Shown here in pieces: positions 16,083 through 23,507 of a stretch of 64,000 nt of DNA. The stretch spans positions 1 through 64,000 of the forward strand of contig DASXUJ010000062.1 of assembly GCA_036504895.1 (NCBI GenBank), written 5' to 3'. Under the pieces are notes generated by a model that made no database searches, had not been told where the DNA came from, and was given only the letters and a program-made list of their open reading frames with translations. The translations under genes and the position numbers were made by a program. The stretch's first letter is position 1. Each line of letters begins with the position of its first letter. The stretch comes from Syntrophorhabdaceae bacterium (GTDB taxonomy: Bacteria; Desulfobacterota; Syntrophorhabdia; Syntrophorhabdales; Syntrophorhabdaceae).

Positions 16083-17237
16083 TTATACGCGCTCGGGCCC
16101 GCAAATCCCGCAGTGGCTGCAGCAGCTTTCTTTTCCCGTGTCTTCATAGATACCCGCGACCCCTGAGGGACTCTCCACGCTGAGGCGGTCTCCCCTCCTC
16201 TCGCCCAGGTACTGATGATCCACGGGCACTTTACCCAGGCCTCCCGAGATATCGATGGCATAGTGAGGTATTGCAAGACCCGACACCGACCTTCTGAGGG
16301 CCCGCATGATCTCTATGCCTTTTTCCACTTTCACTTTAAAGTGAGACGCTCCCCTCACCTCGTCAAGCTGAAAAAGATAATAAGGTTTCACTGCCATGGC
16401 AACAAGCTCTTCAAAGAGTTTTCCCAATATGCCGGCACAGTCGTTCACTCCCCTGAGCAGCACAGTCTGGCTCACGAGCACCGCGCCGCTTTTCCGGAAC
16501 CGCCCTATTGCCTCCACAAACTCCGGTGTGATCTCTTTGGGATGGTTTATATGTATTACCACCCATACGGGCCCGGCGTCATGAAGGGCTTTATAATAAG
16601 ACTTGCTTAATCGCTGGGGAGAGACCACGGGCATGCGCGTGCTGATCCTGATGATCCTTTTTCCCATCCCTTTGAGCCTCGCCAGAATATGTGCGAGCTC
16701 TTCGGCGGGCCGCATGAAAGGGTCTCCGCCGGACAATATGACCTCTCGGATGGAGGTATCATTCTCAAGATATTCGAGTGTTTCCTCCACGTAGCGCGCC
16801 GGATCCCACCCTTTACCCACAAGGCGCCGTCTGTTGCAGAACCTGCAGTACATGGCGCACTCCGCGCTTACCAGAAACACACCCCTGCCATGATAGCGGC
16901 TTACAAAAACAGGTGTGCGAAGACTGCCCCCTTCATTCAAGGGATCGCTCTGCCCCGAGAGATCGAATTCGTCGCCCGACGGCAATGCCTGCCTTCCCAC
17001 AGGGCAGGTCATGGGAGAATCCTTATCTATAAGAGAAAGGTAGTGTTCCGGAATACGGAGGGGATAAAGGCTGGCGACCCTTTCTATTTCCTGTCTCTGC
17101 CCTTCCTCCAATGACAGGACTTTCGTCAGATCAGAGGCGTTATCGATAAAAAAAGGGAGGGTAATCGGATTACCCTCCGCCTTTCTCGACAAAATTACGG
17201 AAGCGGCTGTATATGGGCTCTTCTGTTCTTGGCCCAT
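16083..17237 (-). CDS. KamA-family radical SAM protein (lysine 2,3-aminomutase-like)
   Basis: A radical SAM enzyme of the lysine 2,3-aminomutase family, up to 384 residues. The cluster motif is CAMYCRFC (C127, C131, C134), followed by RRRLVGKG, LSGGDPFM (SAM binding), and STRMPVVSPQR, which match KamA. Relatives isomerise lysine or glutamate or modify EF-P; the substrate here is open. The C-terminus has an unusual Cys cluster, CCSHCGIC. The start is unclear. The only ATG (17237) lies inside pal, has no ribosome-binding site, and the next 25 codons run through the pal terminator; similarity begins near codon 32. A TTG at codon 43 or an ATT at codon 25 behind GGAGGG are alternatives. Confidence 0.75.
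   Translation of the reverse strand: MGQEQKSPYTAASVILSRKAEGNPITLPFFIDNASDLTKVLSLEEGQRQEIERVASLYPLRIPEHYLSLIDKDSPMTCPVGRQALPSGDEFDLSGQSDPLNEGGSLRTPVFVSRYHGRGVFLVSAECAMYCRFCNRRRLVGKGWDPARYVEETLEYLENDTSIREVILSGGDPFMRPAEELAHILARLKGMGKRIIRISTRMPVVSPQRLSKSYYKALHDAGPVWVVIHINHPKEITPEFVEAIGRFRKSGAVLVSQTVLLRGVNDCAGILGKLFEELVAMAVKPYYLFQLDEVRGASHFKVKVEKGIEIMRALRRSVSGLAIPHYAIDISGGLGKVPVDHQYLGERRGDRLSVESPSGVAGIYEDTGKESCCSHCGICGPERV
17148..17178 (-). terminator. intrinsic terminator of pal
   Basis: On the minus strand an 11-base perfect stem (GGAGGGTAATC with its complement) is followed by C and seven T. It lies 17 bases after the pal stop, within the 5' end of the KamA reading frame. Confidence 0.85.
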
Positions 17238-17725
17238 GCGGCTTCATTGTGTCCAGGATCGAGCGGTCTTTCCTTGCCGTAGCTGACAGTGTCCATCAGC
17301 TTGCCGTCAATTCCGAGATCCTGCAGGTATTTCTTTGTGGAATCGGCCCTCTTCTGACCGAGCACAAGGTTGTACTCTACGGTGCCACGCTCATCGCAAT
17401 GGCCCTCAATCTTAACCTTTTTGCCCGGGTTAGCCTTAAACCAACTTGCATCGCCCTTCAATATCTCTCCATCCCCTGCGCGGATAGCGTATTTATCGAA
17501 ATCAAAGTTCACATCTTTAAGCGCGACCACCGCGGCAGCAGCCGGCGGCGGAGGCGGAGGAGTCACAGGCACTTCAACCTTTGCCTCCGGCGGCGCTACT
17601 TTAGCCGCGGGAGCGGGAGGCGGAGCCTGCTCGCCCTTCTGGGCCTGCATGAAACAACCACATCCGCTCAAGAACATACCAATAGCAATAATCAGGATAA
17701 CAAGTCCGAACGATCTCGTTTTCAT
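17195..17725 (-). CDS. pal: peptidoglycan-associated lipoprotein (OmpA-like)
   Basis: A 176-residue outer-membrane lipoprotein. The signal peptide ends in the lipobox LSGC (C22 lipidated). A Pro/Ala-rich tether (26-67) leads to an OmpA-type peptidoglycan-binding domain (about 70-176), with VNFDFDKYAIR, IEGHCDERGTVEYN and LGQKRADSTKKYL. In the family it binds the diaminopimelate of the wall and works with TolA/TolB in outer-membrane integrity and cell division. No tol genes are in the window. GGGGAGG precedes ATG. It follows the small lipoprotein gene after a strong hairpin and ends at its own terminator. Confidence 0.93.
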   Translation of the reverse strand: MKTRSFGLVILIIAIGMFLSGCGCFMQAQKGEQAPPPAPAAKVAPPEAKVEVPVTPPPPPPAAAAVVALKDVNFDFDKYAIRAGDGEILKGDASWFKANPGKKVKIEGHCDERGTVEYNLVLGQKRADSTKKYLQDLGIDGKLMDTVSYGKERPLDPGHNEAAWAKNRRAHIQPLP

Positions 17726-17748
17726 GGTCCTCCCCTACGTTCATCATT

Positions 17749-17780
17749 CAGGGTATATCCTTTATCAAGGATATACCCTG
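17749..17780 (-). other. strong intercistronic hairpin between lipoprotein gene and pal
   Basis: A perfect 14-base inverted repeat with a 4-base loop, CAGGGTATATCCTT and its complement. It starts 12 bases after the small lipoprotein stop and ends 24 bases before pal. No T run follows on either strand, so it is more likely an mRNA-stabilising or processing hairpin than a terminator. Confidence 0.7.
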
Positions 17781-17791
17781 ATATTCGGTTA

Positions 17792-18022
17792 CTACTTTTT
17801 CGCTGGTTCCGGTGCTTTCTCGGGTGCTTTCTCGGGGGCCTTCTCGGGCGCGGGCGCTGTTGCTGCGTCCTTCGCGGGCTCCTTCGCAGGCTCCGGAGCA
17901 GGTGCTGCCGGTTTCGCCTCTTCTTTCTGGGCAGGCTTCGGGGGCTCGGTCTGACCGCAGCCGATCAAAGAAAAACCTGCAAAAAAAGAAATCGCTATAA
18001 ATAACACCAATAGTTTCTTCAT
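17792..18022 (-). CDS. small Lys/Ala/Pro/Glu-rich lipoprotein
   Basis: A 76-residue predicted lipoprotein. Residues 1-21 form a signal peptide with lipobox LIGC (C22). The remaining 55 residues are nearly all Pro, Ala, Glu and Lys, with APEPAKEPAK and a threefold KAPE repeat near the C-terminus, so it should be extended and unfolded in the periplasm, like a tether. No enzymatic motif is present. ATG 18022 lies 6 bases after GGAGGTGA; the TTG just before it is not used. It sits directly upstream of pal, whose own tether has a similar composition, so a structural role in the envelope is plausible but unproven. Confidence 0.75.
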   Translation of the reverse strand: MKKLLVLFIAISFFAGFSLIGCGQTEPPKPAQKEEAKPAAPAPEPAKEPAKDAATAPAPEKAPEKAPEKAPEPAKK

Positions 18023-18081
18023 CAAAATTCACCTCCTTTCTTTTATTGATTAAACATAATATATCATTTCGAATAAGTAAA

Positions 18082-19005
18082 TTAAAATTTCTTAACAATT
18101 ATATCTTTTTCTATTGCCTCCACTTCTGCGCTGGAGCATCCGTCGACATAAAGATTCAGTGTTGATGCGGTTCCACACGCGACTCCGAGGCGCAGGGCGT
18201 CCTCAAAAGTGTCTCCCTTGCTTAATGCAAAAATCAAGCCTGCAGCCAGGGAGTCTCCCGCCCCCACGGAACTGCGGACTTTGACTTTTGGTGGAATCAT
18301 GTGAAATATCCCGTTTCCGGAAAGGCCTATCGCGCCCCTGGGACCCATGGAAATGACCACACAGGCCGCCGAATCAAGGAAAGGCTTTGCGGATTCGACG
18401 ACCTCTTCCGCTTCGGTCAGGTTCTTTCCCACGAGTCTGCTTAACTCGTGAATATTCGGTTTGATCATGTAAGGCCGTGCATTAATAGCCTGTCTCAATA
18501 TATTTTCATCCGCGTCGATAACCACTTTGATGCCCCTGTCGCCGAGGGCCGTAATCATCTGGGCATAAAATTTATCATCTATCCCTCCCGGCGCGCTGCC
18601 GCTGATCACGAGATAACTGCCCCTTGGTAATTCCCTCATTTTTTTGAGAAGAGCCAGTGTCTCGAGAGGTCCCACTTCCGGTGAAGCCGTGCTGAGTAAG
18701 GTCTGAATTTTTTTTCTCTTCTGGAAAACTGTTACATTTAGTCCCGTAGAACCCGATATAGGAGTGAGGTCGCAGACCACGCCTTCCTGGATAAGTCTGC
18801 CTTCCAGCTCCATACCACTGTAGCCGCCGGCAAAACCGAGGGCGACGCTCTCCCCTCCCAGATCTTTTATTACACGGGAAACGTCGATTCCCTTCCCTCC
18901 CGCTCTCGACCGCTCTTCGGTAATCCTGTTCACATCATCATATACAAGCTCTTCGACTTCAATGATGCGGTCGAGAAACGGATTTAATGTGACCGTGTAT
19001 ATCAT
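18082..19005 (-). CDS. PfkB-family kinase (1-phosphofructokinase/6-phosphofructokinase II-like)
   Basis: A 307-residue ribokinase-fold sugar-phosphate kinase. MIYTVTLNPFLDR at the start and RAGGKGIDVSRVIKDLGG are typical of the FruK/LacC/PfkB hexose-phosphate branch. The C-terminal SVGAGDSLAAG holds the catalytic aspartate and anion hole, and NIHEL follows the PN motif. It would phosphorylate fructose-1-phosphate, fructose-6-phosphate or tagatose-6-phosphate; the absence of a fructose PTS nearby argues mildly for a Pfk-2 role. The upstream region has an AT-rich palindrome at 19022-19038 that could be an operator. It lies 59 bases upstream of the small lipoprotein gene on the same strand. Confidence 0.82.
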   Translation of the reverse strand: MIYTVTLNPFLDRIIEVEELVYDDVNRITEERSRAGGKGIDVSRVIKDLGGESVALGFAGGYSGMELEGRLIQEGVVCDLTPISGSTGLNVTVFQKRKKIQTLLSTASPEVGPLETLALLKKMRELPRGSYLVISGSAPGGIDDKFYAQMITALGDRGIKVVIDADENILRQAINARPYMIKPNIHELSRLVGKNLTEAEEVVESAKPFLDSAACVVISMGPRGAIGLSGNGIFHMIPPKVKVRSSVGAGDSLAAGLIFALSKGDTFEDALRLGVACGTASTLNLYVDGCSSAEVEAIEKDIIVKKF

Positions 19006-19021
19006 AGCAGGACCTGCGTCT

Positions 19022-19038
19022 ATTTTATTAAATAAAAT
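19022..19038. promoter_or_regulatory. AT-rich palindrome upstream of the PfkB gene
   Basis: ATTTTATT and its complement AATAAAAT are separated by one base, 17-33 bases upstream of the start codon. It could be an operator or part of the promoter; no regulator is recognised. Confidence 0.3.
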
Positions 19039-19254
19039 TCAAAATCGCTACAGAAAAATCGCAGCACCAATGGATTTTTTTCTTTGTCCTTATTGACTTT
19101 CCGGTACCTGTCGTCAAAAAAGTGAGGTTTTACGGCGATTCGCGGCTGTCGTCAGAATCTCGTGTTCCGATAATCGAACATTCAACGATAGTCATATTTT
19201 CCGCGATCTCCTTGAATTTCGTAACGAAATCTCGCCGGGGGAGGGAAGAGGTCG

Positions 19255-20514
19255 CTATTTGATAAGCTCGGTTGCTGCCGCGGTAAGTGCCGCAGGATCA
19301 AGAGGAAGCTCATGCTGTTCCTTTGTGCCCATATTTCGGAGCGTCACGATGCCTTTCTCTATCTCGTCATCCCCGAGAATCAGTACGAAATCGGATTTGA
19401 GGCTGTCCGCGTATCTCATTTGGGATTTAAGTGATTTTCCATGGTAGTCGTACCTCAGAGGCATCCCGCTTTCCACGAAAGCCCGCGCCACGGAAGCCAC
19501 ATATTTCGCGGCTCTCTCACCCATATAGGCAAAGAAAAACCGCGGTCCCTTATGCGCCATTCCTCCGGGCGACACCATGGCCAATCTTTCGACGCCGATG
19601 GCGAAACCCGTGCCCGGTGTTTTCGGGCCGCCCATCTCTTCCACAAGGTTATCGTACCTCCCTCCCGCGATAAAGGTCTGCTGTGCGCCCAATTCGCCGG
19701 ACGTAAATTCGAAGACGGTTCTGGTGTAGTAGTCGAGGCCCCTTACGAGGCGCTTATTAATCGTCGTCTCTACGCCGAATCCGGCAAGAGAAGCGAGAAA
19801 CTCATCGAAATGGGTTCTACAGGGGTTGCACAGGCTCTCGAATAGAAATGGCGATTGCCTGCTCACCTCGATACAATGGGCATGCTTACAATCGAAAATC
19901 CGGAGGGGGTTCCTGTAAAGGCGCCTCACACAGTCTTCGCACAGATGCTCCTTCTTTCCCTCAAAATAGGTGATTACCTTGTTCCTGAAATCGAGCCGGC
20001 ATTCGGGACAGCCCACGCTGTTCACCTCGATGGTATACCCGGCCACTCCAAGATCTTTTAATATGAGGGAGATCATCCATAGTAATTCCGCATCGATAAG
20101 CGCCGAATCGCTGCCGAACACTTCCACATCGATCTGGCGGAATTGCCTGAACCTCCCTTTCTGGGGCTTTTCATGGCGGAACATGGGGCCGAGGGTGAAA
20201 AGCTTGCTCACCCGCTCCTTCACGAACAGGCCCGCCTGAAGGTAAGAGCGCACCACCCCTGCCGTGGCCTCGGGTCTCAGCGTCACCGAATCCCCACCAA
20301 GGTCCGTGAAGGTGAACATCTCTTTCTCCACTATGTCGGTCGTGTCCCCGATGCTTCTCACGAAGAGCTCGGTTTTTTCCAGGACCGGTATCTCCATTTC
20401 CATATAACCCAGGAGGTCAAGGTGCTTGCGCGAGATCCGCTCGATCTCGCGGAACTTTTCTATCTCTTCGCCCCAAATATCCCTGAACCCCCGAAGCGTC
20501 TGAATCTTGGCCAT
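19255..20514 (-). CDS. hisS: histidyl-tRNA synthetase
   Basis: A 419-residue class II aminoacyl-tRNA synthetase that charges tRNA-His in the cytoplasm. Motif 1 lies near the N-terminus (GYMEMEIPVLEKTELF), motif 2 as LRPEATAGVVRSY and MFRHEKPQKGRFRQFRQ, the histidine signature as LVRGLDYYTRTVFEF, and motif 3 as GTGFAIGVERL. The C-terminal ~90 residues form the anticodon-binding domain. The frame is open 48 codons further upstream, but ATG 20514 (MAKIQTLRGFRDI) matches the family start and has AGAGGAAG before it. The gene appears to be a single unit, divergent from yajD. Confidence 0.95.
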   Translation of the reverse strand: MAKIQTLRGFRDIWGEEIEKFREIERISRKHLDLLGYMEMEIPVLEKTELFVRSIGDTTDIVEKEMFTFTDLGGDSVTLRPEATAGVVRSYLQAGLFVKERVSKLFTLGPMFRHEKPQKGRFRQFRQIDVEVFGSDSALIDAELLWMISLILKDLGVAGYTIEVNSVGCPECRLDFRNKVITYFEGKKEHLCEDCVRRLYRNPLRIFDCKHAHCIEVSRQSPFLFESLCNPCRTHFDEFLASLAGFGVETTINKRLVRGLDYYTRTVFEFTSGELGAQQTFIAGGRYDNLVEEMGGPKTPGTGFAIGVERLAMVSPGGMAHKGPRFFFAYMGERAAKYVASVARAFVESGMPLRYDYHGKSLKSQMRYADSLKSDFVLILGDDEIEKGIVTLRNMGTKEQHELPLDPAALTAAATELIK

Positions 20515-20689
20515 AATCTTCCTCTGAAGAAAAAGTTTTAAAATCAACTCATTAGTACCATAATCGGGGTGATATTTAAAGCGGAAAAGCCGGCGCGGAT
20601 TCATCCTCGTGATCTCGAACGCTATAGAAACCGTATCGGAGTCCGAATCTTCCTTCAACAGTTGCTGGCAATCACCATGCCCTGTAGGT

Positions 20690-20695
20690 TATAAT
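20690..20695 (+). promoter_or_regulatory. possible -10 box of yajD
   Basis: A perfect TATAAT 31 bases before ATG 20727. No strong -35 box is seen; TGGCAA (20666-20671, 18-base spacer) matches 3 of 6. Confidence 0.3.
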
Positions 20696-20726
20696 TCTTT
20701 ACCATCATAATGGCGAGGTGCAGGAG

Positions 20727-21062
20727 ATGAGAAACAAGGGATACAAGGTGCGCCGCATGCCCGCTTCCGGCAAGAAGGGTGAGGGAAAGACCGTGGATGA
20801 GATCGTGAAGGAACTCCAGTCGATGAATGCCCCGAAAAACGATTACCGCGAGCAGTCGCTCAAAATCTACGGCCTCATCTGTGCAAAATGCGCGAGGGAA
20901 TTCGAATATAAAGACAGGCATCTTCTTACGGTGCACCACAAAGACGGGAACCACAACAACAACCCTCCCGACGGCTCAAATTGGGAGAACCTCTGTGTCT
21001 ATTGTCATGATGAAGAGCACACGAAGGGGATGCTCGGAGATTATCTCAGCTCCGACAGGTGA
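20727..21062 (+). CDS. yajD: HNH nuclease-like protein YajD
   Basis: A 111-residue HNH-fold protein with zinc-ribbon cysteines. The layout is CAKC, then LTVHHKDGNHNNNP with the HNH histidines and asparagines, then CVYCHDEEH. This order and spacing match YajD of E. coli. The protein would be a small metal-dependent endonuclease, but its cellular target is unknown. A basic N-terminal tail of ~35 residues precedes the domain. ATG 20727 is preferred over GTG 20718 because GAGG lies 8 bases before it. It is followed after 25 bases by the FxLYD-like gene, with which it is likely cotranscribed. Confidence 0.8.
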   Translation: MRNKGYKVRRMPASGKKGEGKTVDEIVKELQSMNAPKNDYREQSLKIYGLICAKCAREFEYKDRHLLTVHHKDGNHNNNPPDGSNWENLCVYCHDEEHTKGMLGDYLSSDR

Positions 21063-21087
21063 ATTGGTTCAAAAAAACGGGGATCGA

Positions 21088-21453
21088 ATGGATGAGAGAA
21101 TAGAATGCGGCGCCAAGGTGAATAATCCGCCCCGGCTCTCCTATGTCAGTAGCGGAGAGGGACTGGAGCTGGGCAGCCACGCTTTCTTGAGGCCCTTGCC
21201 TCCCTGCTGCGCTCAAATCGCTTCACCTTATTGGGCGCGTATAATCGGCGCCGTATCGAATACAGGCGGTCGAGAGGTCCTCGTGAAAGTGATCGCCACC
21301 CTCTTCGACGAAGAGGGCAGGACTCTCGGCACACATTTCGATTTCATGGCCCTCGATGGAGGCGAGAAGAGCGAGTTCGATATTAAAATCACCAGCTTTT
21401 ATGACCATGCCTATGCCTACGGCCTCGAAGTCACGGAAAGCGGAGATATCTGA
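21088..21453 (+). CDS. FxLYD-like domain protein
   Basis: A 121-residue soluble protein with no signal peptide. The second half (about 45-110) has the beta-sandwich pattern of FxLYD-type domains: IIGAVSNTGGREVLVKV, then ATLFDEEGRTLGTH, then LDGGEKSEFDI. Such domains usually occur in extracytoplasmic proteins, and an intracellular copy is slightly odd. No function can be assigned. ATG 21088 has a modest GGGGA upstream. The reading frame is open further back but that part runs over yajD. The stop is 4 bases before the TTG assigned to rlmD, suggesting coupling. Confidence 0.6.
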   Translation: MDERIECGAKVNNPPRLSYVSSGEGLELGSHAFLRPLPPCCAQIASPYWARIIGAVSNTGGREVLVKVIATLFDEEGRTLGTHFDFMALDGGEKSEFDIKITSFYDHAYAYGLEVTESGDI

Positions 21454-21457
21454 AGGT

Positions 21458-22846
21458 TTGACCAAATCACTGAAAAGAGAAGAGAAGGTCCTTGAAATTG
21501 TCGATGTTTCTCTCCCCGACGGATTCGGCGTGGGCAAGGAGGAAGGCTTCGTATATTTCGTTCCCGGCGCCGTGGCGGGCGACATCGTGCGCATCGGAAT
21601 AAGAAAGAGGGATCGCCGTTTTTCCGTGGGAGATATCCTCGAGATCATCCGGCCGTCCTCTCACAGGGCTCAACCTTTCTGCGGCCACTTCGGCTCCTGC
21701 GGGGGATGCACTCTTCAGCACATCGCCTACGATAGGCAGCTCGAGATCAAAGAAAACCATCTCCGTCAGGCCCTGGCCAGAATAGGCGGAGTGGACCTCG
21801 AATCGGTTGAGATAGCCCCAATTGTGCCTGCGCCGCACCAGCAGTGGGGCAGGAACAATATAGAGCTGTCTTTCGGGCGGGGAAAATCAGGACTCGTGCT
21901 CGGACTGCGCGAGCGGGCTGCTCCCGGAAAAAGCTATGAAGGAAAGGTGGTTCCTCTCTCACAGTGTCCCGCCTTCAGTACCGCAATCGATTCGATCGTG
22001 CCGGTCGTCTCGGAGTACTTCAACCGGAGTGGACTTACCCCGTACGATCCTGGTCGTAAGAAAGGAATTCTTAAACATCTCCTCCTGCGGGAGTCCAAAT
22101 CCACCGGCCGCATCATGGCCGTGCTCGAGACCGCGCCGGGCCCTATCATATCCCTGTCCGCCCTTTGGCACGAGCTCCGTGAGAGGGTTCCCCGACTGGG
22201 GTGCTTCTACCGCGCCGTGAGCAAGGGTAGCGTCGATACGGGCCTCTATGATTACGAAGAGCATCTCTTCGGCGCCGCTTCGATCGAAGAATCGGTGGCA
22301 GGCCTTACATTCCACATATATCCCCAATCCTTTTTTCAGGCGAATACCGCGGTCGCAGAGCTTCTCTATGAGAGCGTTCTCGAGGTGGCCCGACTTGGGA
22401 AGGGCGACAAGGTCCTCGGTCTCTACTCCGGCATGGGTCCCCTCGAGATTATTTTGTCCCGAAACGCCCGCCGGGTGACCGGGGTCGACTCGAACCCTGC
22501 CAATATCATAAACGCCCGCCTGAATTGCCAGGTAAACGATATCATGAATTGCGTTTTCATTGAGGGGAAGGTCGAGCAGTTGAAGAGCCGGCTTCCTTCC
22601 GGACCCGATCTACTCGTCATCGACCCCCCAAGGGGAGGCGTGAGCCCGCAGGGACTCAGCCTCGCAGTATCCCTCAATCCGTCGAAATTCATCTATATCT
22701 CCTGCAATCCCTCCACCCTCGCACGGGATATCGGCCTTCTCAGGGGCAGCGGGTACCGGCCGGTGAAAATTCTCCCTTTTGACGCCTTCCCTCACACCTC
22801 CCACCTGGAGACCCTGGTGCTGCTCGAAACGGGCGGCCCCTTTTGA
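21458..22846 (+). CDS. rlmD: 23S rRNA (uracil-5-)-methyltransferase RumA/RlmD type
   Basis: About 462 residues. These enzymes methylate C5 of a specific uridine in 23S rRNA using SAM. The [4Fe-4S] cluster cysteines are C75, C81 and C84 (CGHFGSCGGC) and C170. A TRAM-like RNA-binding domain covers about 8-65. The methyltransferase domain has GLYSGMGPLEI (motif I; Phe-Cys of the usual LFCG is replaced), a DPPRGG motif, and the catalytic cysteine in SCNPSTLARD. Whether it is RlmD or RlmC is not certain. The start is uncertain: TTG 21458 fits the spacing, while in-frame ATGs at 21401-21413 lie inside the previous gene. Confidence 0.85.
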   Translation: MTKSLKREEKVLEIVDVSLPDGFGVGKEEGFVYFVPGAVAGDIVRIGIRKRDRRFSVGDILEIIRPSSHRAQPFCGHFGSCGGCTLQHIAYDRQLEIKENHLRQALARIGGVDLESVEIAPIVPAPHQQWGRNNIELSFGRGKSGLVLGLRERAAPGKSYEGKVVPLSQCPAFSTAIDSIVPVVSEYFNRSGLTPYDPGRKKGILKHLLLRESKSTGRIMAVLETAPGPIISLSALWHELRERVPRLGCFYRAVSKGSVDTGLYDYEEHLFGAASIEESVAGLTFHIYPQSFFQANTAVAELLYESVLEVARLGKGDKVLGLYSGMGPLEIILSRNARRVTGVDSNPANIINARLNCQVNDIMNCVFIEGKVEQLKSRLPSGPDLLVIDPPRGGVSPQGLSLAVSLNPSKFIYISCNPSTLARDIGLLRGSGYRPVKILPFDAFPHTSHLETLVLLETGGPF

Positions 22847-22871
22847 AACTCCGGGTTCGCCATGGTATAAT
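22843..22871 (+). promoter_or_regulatory. strong sigma70 promoter predicting a leaderless HAD mRNA
   Basis: TTGAAA (22843-22848), exactly 17 bases, then perfect TATAAT (22866-22871). The start codon begins 6 bases after the -10 box, so the predicted first transcribed base is the A of ATG. The -35 box overlaps the rlmD stop codon. Confidence 0.65.
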
Positions 22872-22877
22872 AGGGAC

Positions 22878-23507
22878 ATGAAAAAAATTATTTCTTTCGA
22901 TCTGGACGGAACCCTCGTGGACGGCATTTATGGTGAAATGGTGTGGAACCACGGGGTTCCCGAGGTCTATGCGAAGACCCACGGCATTACATTTGAAGAG
23001 GCAAAGAGATTCACGCGCAAAGAATTTGAGTCACTGGGCGATGGAAGGCTGGAATGGTACGATATCGATTACTGGCTGCACCGTTTCGGCCTCCCCGTCT
23101 CGCCTCCGGAGCTTCTTGACCGCTATGAACGCCATATAGAGCTCCTGCCTCACGCGAAGGAGGTGCTCACGGCCCTTCAGAAGAGGTACACGCTTATTAT
23201 CGCATCCAACGCGGCGCGGATCTTCGTTGAAAAGGAGATCTCCTTCACCGGCATCGGAGTACACTTCACCCACATCGTATCGGCCACGAGCGACTACGGG
23301 ATCGTCAAGAAAGGAGAAACGTTTTACAGGACTCTCCTCGACAACCTTTCCGTATCCCCGGACGAGGTCGTCCACGTGGGCGATCACAGGTTATTTGATT
23401 ACGAGGCCCCTTCCCGGTTCGGCATAGAGTCCTATCATCTCTGTTCCGAGGGTAACGGCAGCCACAAGATTATACACGATCTGAAGACTCTCCTCGAGAG
23501 ACTATGA
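22878..23507 (+). CDS. HAD-superfamily phosphatase
   Basis: A 209-residue haloacid-dehalogenase-type hydrolase, cytoplasmic. Motif I is FDLDGTLVD with nucleophile D8 and general acid D10; motif II is IIASNAAR; the motif III lysine is in IVKKGETFYR; and motif IV is HVGDHRLFDYEAP. The cap between motifs I and II is helical. It most resembles small-molecule phosphatases of the phosphoglycolate/REG-2-like type, but the substrate cannot be named. A run-on reading frame extends into rlmD, but the ATG at 22878 has the family start. It has no Shine-Dalgarno sequence at working distance. Its stop overlaps the next start (ATGA). Confidence 0.8.
   Translation: MKKIISFDLDGTLVDGIYGEMVWNHGVPEVYAKTHGITFEEAKRFTRKEFESLGDGRLEWYDIDYWLHRFGLPVSPPELLDRYERHIELLPHAKEVLTALQKRYTLIIASNAARIFVEKEISFTGIGVHFTHIVSATSDYGIVKKGETFYRTLLDNLSVSPDEVVHVGDHRLFDYEAPSRFGIESYHLCSEGNGSHKIIHDLKTLLERL

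Noticed and set aside
20515-20660. N-terminal extension of HisS by 48 codons
   Set aside because: Family start MAKIQTLRGFRD at 20514 has a ribosome-binding site; the extension has no similarity.
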